Of a DNA stretch of 5,088 bases, positions 1 to 5,088 are shown in pieces. Below the pieces are notes generated by a model. It saw nothing but the letters and a program-made list of their open reading frames with translations, did not search any database and was not told the origin of the DNA. The stretch comes from Burkholderiales bacterium (GTDB lineage: Bacteria > Pseudomonadota > Gammaproteobacteria > Burkholderiales > Burkholderiaceae_D), in NCBI GenBank assembly GCA_028868455.1, contig JAGWUK010000282.1, positions 1 to 5,088 on the forward strand, given 5' to 3'. Within the stretch, counting starts at the first letter, position 1. The number at the start of each line of letters is the position of its first letter. A program made the position numbers and the translations under genes.

Positions 1-2207
1 CAGAGCAGGCTGAAACTAAAAAAGTTGCAGAAGAAGCACCTGTGGAACCAGCTGAGCCTGCATTGCCGCAAAAAACTTACACAATAAGTTTGAAACAACT
101 TGGAAATGGCCCGGATATTGAATTAAGGGGTGTTGAAGGTGTACGTTCATTTCCTTTTACGATACGTAGCGACGAGGTCATCACGTCGGCGAAGGTGAAA
201 TATGGAATAGCCTATTCTCCTGCATTGTTGCCGGATTTGTCGCATATTCAAATTTTAGTGAATAACGAATTGGTCAGCGTCATTCCATTACCTAAAGAAA
301 CGGCGAGTGGCATCGTAGGAGAAAGCCCGATCGATCCAAGATATTTTGCTGATTTTAATCAGCTTAGTTTTAAACTGATCGGTCATTACACTAGGGAGTG
401 TGAAGATCCGTTTCATTCAAGTTTGTGGGCAAAAATCAGCAATACAACCCATATCGAATTTACAGTGACCTCTATGGATTTGCCCAATGATCTTGCGATG
501 TTGCCAGCGCCGTTTTTTGATCAGCGGGATTCTAAGTTACTCGAACTGCCTTTCATTCTTCCTCAGTCGCCCTCATTAGACATTTTGCGTAATGCAGGCG
601 TAGTCGCGTCCTGGTTTGGACATCAGGCTTCATATCGCGGGGCAAAGTTTCCAGTTGCACTTAATTCCATTCCGGATGGAAATGCCGTGCTTTTCGCAAC
701 TTCACAGGAGAGTCCGGCTGGTGTGTCACTTCCTGCGATCACAGGTCCGACTTTGTCCGTAATTACTAATCCAAGCAACCCGAATACCAAACTCTTACTA
801 GTGTTAGGACGTGATATTCCGGAGCTTCGTATTGCTGTTCAGGCTCTCACTTTAGGTCAACTGGCATTTTCAGGTGAAAAAGCAGTCATTAAGAATCTCA
901 AAGACCTGGAGCCGCGTAAACCTTATGATGCGCCAAAATGGTTGCCAACAGATCGCCCTGTCAAATTTGGAGAATTGGCGTCGCCGGAAAGTCTGCAAGT
1001 ACGGGGACTGACTCCTGATTTGATTCGTGTCAACATGCGTGTAGCTCCTGACTTGTTCACGTGGCAAAAGGACGGGGTTCCCATTGATTTGCGTTATCGC
1101 TTCACACCACGCCCAAATGTGGACAAATCGACGCTGAATATTGGAATTAATGGAGAATTTGTCCGCGCTTTACCGTTATCTGGAACGCAGATTGAAAAAG
1201 GAAAGATTAAAGAGTCAGTGATGTTGTTCTTTAAAGATGGACATCGATTTGCGCAAGAAGATATTCAGGTGCCTACATTTCAGATTGGCGCCGAAAATCA
1301 ACTGCAATTTCACTTCTTTTATGACTATCCGAAGCAGGGCGCCTGTAAAGACGTTTACCTGGACAATGTACGTTCAGCAATTGATCCAGATTCAACGATC
1401 GATTTTTCACATATGCCACATTATGCGGCACTTCCCAATTTGGCTTATGTAGCAAACGCCGGATTTCCATTTACCAGAATGGCGGACTTGTCGCAAACAG
1501 CCATTGTTTTGCCCGACAGGCCAAGCATGCAAGAAATACAGGTGTTTCTGAATCTGATGGGGCGCATGGGTGAATCGACGGGGTATCCTGTTATCAATAG
1601 CACCGTCATTCATGGCGCAAATGTAGATAAAAATAGTGATAAAGACTTTATCGTTATTTCTACAAACGGCAATCTTCCTTTGCTGAAACAGTGGGCCAAA
1701 TATATGCCGCTGACAATGGATGAAAACGGAAACCGTTTGCAGTTACCTACTGGTTTCTTGCGCTTGCTTGCCCGTTGGTCGGGGCGTGATCTCGATTCGG
1801 TAGAGCGGCATGCTGGCGAAATGCTGGCGAGTACCGGGAACGCATTCGGAGCGATGATGCAGTTTGAATCGCCTTTGTCTAGCGGCCGAAGTGTTGTTGT
1901 GTTGACGGCAGGCAATGCTGACAGCCTTCTCGGTTTAACTGAAGGTTTGAATAAATCCGATATGCGTAGCAAATATCAAGGCGACTTGGTTTTGATCAAA
2001 GGCGACAAGGTATTGAATGCGCAAATTGGTGATACTTATTATTCTGGTTCTTTGCCGCTATGGACGTGGATCAAGTGGCATTTGTCGAATCAACCGATGA
2101 TAATGATCATTTTCTTGATGCTGGCTTCGTTAATTGCGGCCACAATGCTGTTCAGATTTTTAAGGAAAAAAGCCGCTGCAAGGCTGGCAATGGGTGATAA
2201 AAAATAA
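1..2207 (+). CDS. bcsB: Cellulose synthase regulatory/periplasmic subunit BcsB, 5'-truncated by the window edge
   Basis: BcsB is the periplasmic partner of the cellulose synthase BcsA. It is tethered to the inner membrane and guides the nascent glucan away from the BcsA channel. The frame is open from the left edge (first full codon at 3) to TAA at 2205-2207, giving 734 visible residues. A GTG at 42 has no ribosome site and lies inside the open frame, so the real start and signal peptide are upstream. Residues 1-24 are a Glu/Ala/Pro/Lys-rich linker. Two carbohydrate-binding plus flavodoxin-like modules follow: about 26-180 and 182-300, then about 305-490 and 495-660. Family hallmarks are CEDP-x4-LW (Cys133), DPDSTIDFS, PHYAALPNLA, GFPFTRMADLSQTA and TGYP. 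An amphipathic segment with three Trp (LWTWIKW) precedes a single transmembrane helix at about 699-720 and a short basic cytoplasmic tail. This helix arrangement is what BcsB uses to contact BcsA. Visible length fits a nearly complete family member (E. coli BcsB is about 780 residues). The family call is secure. Confidence 0.96.
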   Translation, partial: EQAETKKVAEEAPVEPAEPALPQKTYTISLKQLGNGPDIELRGVEGVRSFPFTIRSDEVITSAKVKYGIAYSPALLPDLSHIQILVNNELVSVIPLPKETASGIVGESPIDPRYFADFNQLSFKLIGHYTRECEDPFHSSLWAKISNTTHIEFTVTSMDLPNDLAMLPAPFFDQRDSKLLELPFILPQSPSLDILRNAGVVASWFGHQASYRGAKFPVALNSIPDGNAVLFATSQESPAGVSLPAITGPTLSVITNPSNPNTKLLLVLGRDIPELRIAVQALTLGQLAFSGEKAVIKNLKDLEPRKPYDAPKWLPTDRPVKFGELASPESLQVRGLTPDLIRVNMRVAPDLFTWQKDGVPIDLRYRFTPRPNVDKSTLNIGINGEFVRALPLSGTQIEKGKIKESVMLFFKDGHRFAQEDIQVPTFQIGAENQLQFHFFYDYPKQGACKDVYLDNVRSAIDPDSTIDFSHMPHYAALPNLAYVANAGFPFTRMADLSQTAIVLPDRPSMQEIQVFLNLMGRMGESTGYPVINSTVIHGANVDKNSDKDFIVISTNGNLPLLKQWAKYMPLTMDENGNRLQLPTGFLRLLARWSGRDLDSVERHAGEMLASTGNAFGAMMQFESPLSSGRSVVVLTAGNADSLLGLTEGLNKSDMRSKYQGDLVLIKGDKVLNAQIGDTYYSGSLPLWTWIKWHLSNQPMIMIIFLMLASLIAATMLFRFLRKKAAARLAMGDKK

Positions 2208-2223
2208 AAGTATTCGGTAATTG

Positions 2224-2246
2224 CTGCACAGCCTACCTGTGTGCAG
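2224..2246 (+). other. Intergenic hairpin just after bcsB
   Basis: An inverted repeat CTGCACA (2224-2230) and TGTGCAG (2240-2246) encloses a 9-base loop and starts 17 bases after the bcsB stop. No T-run follows, so it does not look like a terminator by itself. An alternative register, CACAG with CTGTG (2227-2231 and 2237-2241), is also possible. It may protect the 3' end of the bcsB transcript, or it may be a protein-binding palindrome. The function is inferred only from its position. Confidence 0.45.
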
Positions 2247-2262
2247 AATTCCTGTCGCAAAT

Positions 2263-2285
2263 GCTCGCCTTTGGGCGAGCTTTTG
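2263..2285 (+). terminator. Intrinsic (rho-independent) terminator between bcsB and bcsC
   Basis: A perfect 7-bp GC-rich stem, GCTCGCC (2263-2269) with GGCGAGC (2274-2280), closes a TTTG loop and is followed immediately by TTTTG (2281-2285). Beyond one T-T mismatch (2262/2281) the stem can continue as CAAA (2258-2261) with TTTG (2282-2285), so the T-run is also mirrored by an A-run upstream. The short T-tract and the mirrored A-run suggest it could act on both strands and may be leaky. It lies 56 bases after the bcsB stop and 56 bases before the bcsC start, so it should reduce read-through into bcsC unless that gene has its own promoter. Confidence 0.8.
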
Positions 2286-2330
2286 TAATGTTGATCAAGA
2301 ATAAGATATTGGGCTCAGAAATTGCTCATT

Positions 2331-2337
2331 AGGGGAA
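2331..2337 (+). promoter_or_regulatory. Ribosome binding site of bcsC
   Basis: AGGGGAA (2331-2337), with core AGGGG, ends 4 bases before the ATG at 2342. It is a good purine-rich Shine-Dalgarno match at slightly tight spacing. It supports the ATG at 2342 as the start, together with the signal peptide encoded directly after it. Confidence 0.75.
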
Positions 2338-2341
2338 TTGA

Positions 2342-5088
2342 ATGCTTGTGAAGAAAAAAGCGATTGTATTAGCGCTTTTGACAACGTGTTGTGGTGGCGC
2401 CAATGCCATAGTTACTTCGACTTTGAATCAAAAATTGGTCGAACAGGCTCAGTATTGGCTTCAGCGAGGACGCGATGACAACGCTGCCGACGCATGGCGA
2501 AAACTTCTCAAGTTGGAACCGAATAATACTGACGCAATAGCCAATCTCGCGATATTTGAAGCGGAAAGCGGGCATGCTGAATTAGCAAAGTCTTATTTTT
2601 CTAAATTGAAACAACTGCAACCAGATCACCCTCAAATTGCGGATGTCGAATCTGCTATACGGAAGGGGACTTCAGGTAAGGCCAGGATCGCGGAAGCGCG
2701 TCAGTTAGCAATGCAAGGAAAACCTGACGAAGCGATTGAGCGTTATCAGATGGCTGGATCACCTGACAAACTCAAAGGGGATGCAGCGCTAGAGTATTTC
2801 CAGGTGCTATCCGGTACCTTGCTAGGGTATGACGATGCAAAAGCCGGATTGGAGCGACTCGTTAAAGAAAATCCAGGGAATAATCGGTATGCGTATGCAC
2901 TTGCTCAAGTCTATACCTACCGTGCACCTAGCCGCAGCGAGGGAATCCGAATGTTGGCGGATTTGAGCAAAAAACCGGAAGTTGCTAAGCAAGCAGAAGA
3001 TTCATGGCGCCAGGCACTCTCTTGGCTTGGAGGGAAAAAGGAAGATGAGAAATTTCTGATCGCATATCTTGACCGTCACCCTGACGATAAAGTGATTAAA
3101 GATCGCCTCGCAGAAATTCGCAAAGAAAATAAAGCTGTACCGCTCGTAAATAAAGTGGCTGTCAGTCAGCATAATGCGTCAGAGAAAAAAGAAGAAACTG
3201 AAGAGCGTACGCAGCCAGTTAGCAAACCGCAGCTTGCATTGAACCCCGCCAAACCTATCAGTCATGTTGATGAGAGAAGTGTTAATACTATCGATACTTC
3301 CACTAAAAATGGAAAAACAGCCAAGACTTCTACTCCGGAAATAATAGAAGAAACACCTGCTGCAAGTACAAGTGCAAGTAAATTGAATAATTCCACTAAC
3401 GAGCAAGCTGTTGTCGCGAATGCCGACGATCAACCCTCAGATGGATATACGGCCTTGAAACGTGGAAATCTCGCAGAAGCAGAGACGGAGTTTAATTATG
3501 TTCTGGAGTCGGCGCCTGATGATGCTGCCGCGCTGGGTGGACTGGGGCTGGTTCGCATGAGACAGGAAAACTTTAAAGCCGCGCGTGAACTATTAGGGAA
3601 AGCCATTGAGGCTTCGCCTAAAACCTCTAAAAAATTGTGGAAAGAAGCTTATGACAGTGCTGCATATTGGGCACTAATGCAGGATGCCAGGGCGGAACGG
3701 GAAAACGGCAATAATGACCAGGCCATCGCTTTGATGCGAAAGGCAATTGAAATCAATGATCTGGAACCTACTGGTCGATTAATGCTTGGTGATGCTTTGA
3801 TGGCAGCAGACGATCCTATTGGTGCAGAGGCGAATTATCGTGGTGTTTTGTCGGATCATAAAGACAATGAGCAAGCACTTTTTAGTTTGATTAATTTGTT
3901 GCGACAACAAAGTCGGGCGAAGGAAGCGGATGCCTTAATTGCAAAACTGACTCCTGAGCAAAAAACCTTGTTAAATGGAGGGGAGGACAGCAAGGTAGCT
4001 GATTTGCGAGAGAAAGCAAAACAAGCTGAAGATGCAGGGGACGTAGTAGGTGCTCAGACAGCACTTGAAGACGCGATGTTGGCTGCACCAAATAACGTTT
4101 GGATAAGATTAGAGTTGGCTCGCCTTTATCAGCGTCGCAACATGCCGGCACAAGCGCGTTCATTGCTAAGTGGTTTATTAAGTGCAGAACCACCTTTACC
4201 TGATGCGTTGTATGTGAGTGCGATGTTGAGTGCGGAACAGCAACTTTGGTGGGAAGGTATGCAAACTCTGGAAAAAATCCCGGAGAAGGCCAGAACAAAA
4301 GACATGGCGGCATTACAGAAAACCATGTGGATACATGTTCAGATGGACAGGGCAAACGTATTTGCTCAACAAGGAAATCAACGCCAAGCCAATGACATTT
4401 TGAGGCAAGTAGAGGCGGTTGCTGGAAATAGTCCTGAGTATGTCAGCGTTCTTGCAGCAGGCTATATAAAAAATGGTGACGTTGGTAAAGGATTGAGCAT
4501 CCTCCGTCAGGCGTTGGCAAAAACAGCCAAACCATCGCTTGGCTTACGCTTGCAATATGCTGATGCACTTTTGCGTACGAGGCAGGACGCAGAGCTAGAG
4601 CCGTTGATACGACAAATGTACGCAACGCCAAATTTGCAACAGCAAGAAATTAACGCGTTGTTCAATTTGAGAGTCGCACTTGGAATACGTCAGGCAGAGG
4701 CCGCGCGCGAAGAAGGAAATCTGGCAGCGGCGTACGATTATATTGCTCCTATGCTGGCGGAGAGTCCAGATGACAACCGGTTGATATTATCTTTGGCACG
4801 CATGTACTCGTCGGCTGGTGACACAATGCAAGCGGCCGAGTTGTTTACCAAAGTGCTAAGAACGGATCCTGAAAATCAGGAGGCTTATCAAGCATTGGTT
4901 TATGCAGGAATACAAATCAAAGATTTTGATGGTGCTGAAGCAAATCTTAATGAATTATTGAAACGACAACCCAATAATCCGCGTTACGTTGCCCTGGCGG
5001 GACGTCTGGCAAGAGCCAAAGGGAACAACTCCAAAGCTTTAGAGTTATTTCGACAGGCAATGGACTTGGAGCGAACACAACCAGTTAC
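2342..5088 (+). CDS. bcsC: Cellulose synthase outer-membrane export subunit BcsC, 3'-truncated by the window edge
   Basis: BcsC carries cellulose across the periplasm and out through the outer membrane: a TPR superhelix in the periplasm is followed by a C-terminal beta-barrel. The frame runs without a stop from ATG 2342 to the right edge, giving 915 complete codons plus two bases. Residues 1-22 form a signal peptide (MLVKKK, a hydrophobic core, then an ANA cleavage site before Ile23). The N-terminal TPR block spans about 28-260. It carries family hallmarks: an EQAQYW-x-QRGR start, AWRKLLKLEPNN, LEYFQVLSGT, a TYRAPSRSEGIRMLADL segment and WRQALSWLG. A linker without aromatics (about 263-367) leads to a second TPR block from about 368 to the edge, starting GYTALKRGNLAEAE. 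No cysteine is seen after the signal peptide. Family members are about 1150-1300 residues, so some 250-400 residues, mainly the BcsC barrel domain, are missing on the right. It follows bcsB by 134 bases, with a terminator in the gap. A generic TPR protein is the only alternative and is unlikely given the hallmarks and the neighbour. Confidence 0.93.
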   Translation, partial: MLVKKKAIVLALLTTCCGGANAIVTSTLNQKLVEQAQYWLQRGRDDNAADAWRKLLKLEPNNTDAIANLAIFEAESGHAELAKSYFSKLKQLQPDHPQIADVESAIRKGTSGKARIAEARQLAMQGKPDEAIERYQMAGSPDKLKGDAALEYFQVLSGTLLGYDDAKAGLERLVKENPGNNRYAYALAQVYTYRAPSRSEGIRMLADLSKKPEVAKQAEDSWRQALSWLGGKKEDEKFLIAYLDRHPDDKVIKDRLAEIRKENKAVPLVNKVAVSQHNASEKKEETEERTQPVSKPQLALNPAKPISHVDERSVNTIDTSTKNGKTAKTSTPEIIEETPAASTSASKLNNSTNEQAVVANADDQPSDGYTALKRGNLAEAETEFNYVLESAPDDAAALGGLGLVRMRQENFKAARELLGKAIEASPKTSKKLWKEAYDSAAYWALMQDARAERENGNNDQAIALMRKAIEINDLEPTGRLMLGDALMAADDPIGAEANYRGVLSDHKDNEQALFSLINLLRQQSRAKEADALIAKLTPEQKTLLNGGEDSKVADLREKAKQAEDAGDVVGAQTALEDAMLAAPNNVWIRLELARLYQRRNMPAQARSLLSGLLSAEPPLPDALYVSAMLSAEQQLWWEGMQTLEKIPEKARTKDMAALQKTMWIHVQMDRANVFAQQGNQRQANDILRQVEAVAGNSPEYVSVLAAGYIKNGDVGKGLSILRQALAKTAKPSLGLRLQYADALLRTRQDAELEPLIRQMYATPNLQQQEINALFNLRVALGIRQAEAAREEGNLAAAYDYIAPMLAESPDDNRLILSLARMYSSAGDTMQAAELFTKVLRTDPENQEAYQALVYAGIQIKDFDGAEANLNELLKRQPNNPRYVALAGRLARAKGNNSKALELFRQAMDLERTQPV
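3128..3442 (+). other. Region of bcsC encoding a disordered interdomain linker (residues about 263-367)
   Basis: This stretch of bcsC encodes about 105 residues rich in Ser, Thr, Asn, Lys, Glu, Ala and Pro. No Phe, Trp or Tyr occurs between Tyr242 and Tyr369. It includes a charged patch (EKKEETEER, residues 281-289), several Pro-containing patches and an ASTSAS patch, then returns abruptly to canonical TPR sequence at about residue 368. The TPR helix-packing residues (W, L, G, Y, A, F, A, P pattern) are absent. It is best read as a flexible hinge between the two TPR blocks. Boundaries are approximate. Confidence 0.7.
3362..3379 (+). repeat. Three tandem hexamers RCAAGT within bcsC
   Basis: GCAAGT, ACAAGT and GCAAGT stand head to tail and encode Ala-Ser, Thr-Ser, Ala-Ser in the disordered linker. 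The unit is six bases, so gain or loss of copies would keep the reading frame. With only three copies, chance is a fair alternative. Confidence 0.5.

Noticed and set aside
42..44. GTG at 42 as the start of bcsB
   Set aside because: The frame is open through to the window edge with sensible low-complexity linker residues, there is no ribosome site before it, and a start here would remove the signal peptide that BcsB needs to reach the periplasm.
1610..1972. Minus-strand 120-codon open frame
   Set aside because: It is antisense to the conserved second flavodoxin-like domain of bcsB and shows no recognisable domain or ribosome site.
2281..2307. TAAGAT (2302-2307) as a sigma-70 -10 box for bcsC
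   Set aside because: No acceptable -35 hexamer lies 15-18 bases upstream; the positions fall in the terminator stem and T-run. TTGATC at 2291 has no -10 element at proper distance.
2311..2326. Sigma-54-like promoter: GGC at 2312-2314 and TTGCT at 2322-2326, with the GG-N10-GC spacing
   Set aside because: The spacing and the -12 half match, but the -24 half is imperfect. A start about 12 bases after the GC would fall near 2337, inside or after the Shine-Dalgarno of bcsC, so the message would lack its ribosome site.
3891..4355. Minus-strand 154-codon open frame, with another overlapping at 4129-4326
   Set aside because: It lies wholly within bcsC, antisense to well-supported TPR coding sequence. 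The predicted protein is low-complexity Leu/Pro/His-rich and resembles no family I know.

Overview
The window carries two adjacent plus-strand genes for bacterial cellulose export, both cut by the window edges. The left gene is bcsB, the periplasmic, membrane-anchored partner of cellulose synthase, missing its N-terminus. The right gene is bcsC, the TPR-containing outer-membrane export protein, missing its C-terminal porin. No RNA gene, mobile element, CRISPR array or origin was seen.

Organism: both protein sequences resemble the BcsB and BcsC of Proteobacteria (enterobacterial and betaproteobacterial type). A two-membrane export machine means a Gram-negative host. Base composition looks moderate, roughly mid-40s % GC judged by eye, which is low for many betaproteobacteria. 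I cannot name a genus.

Layout: 1-2207 is bcsB, open to the left edge, so its signal peptide and true start lie upstream. 2208-2341 is a 134-base gap. It holds a hairpin (2224-2246), then a textbook intrinsic terminator (2263-2285), then a Shine-Dalgarno sequence (2331-2335). 2342-5088 is bcsC, open to the right edge. It has a signal peptide, an N-terminal TPR block, an unusual linker of about 105 residues without aromatic residues, and a long second TPR block. The outer-membrane barrel expected in this family would lie beyond the window.

How they work together: from family knowledge, BcsA (not in the window, expected upstream) polymerises UDP-glucose and moves the glucan across the inner membrane. 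BcsB docks on BcsA through its C-terminal helix and guides the polymer in the periplasm. BcsC scaffolds the periplasm with TPRs and exports the chain through its barrel. Two features of the layout stand out: bcsZ (cellulase), which sits between bcsB and bcsC in the enterobacterial operon, is absent from this position, and a terminator separates the two genes. I did not find evidence of an undescribed system. The findings are variations on a known cellulose secretion operon.
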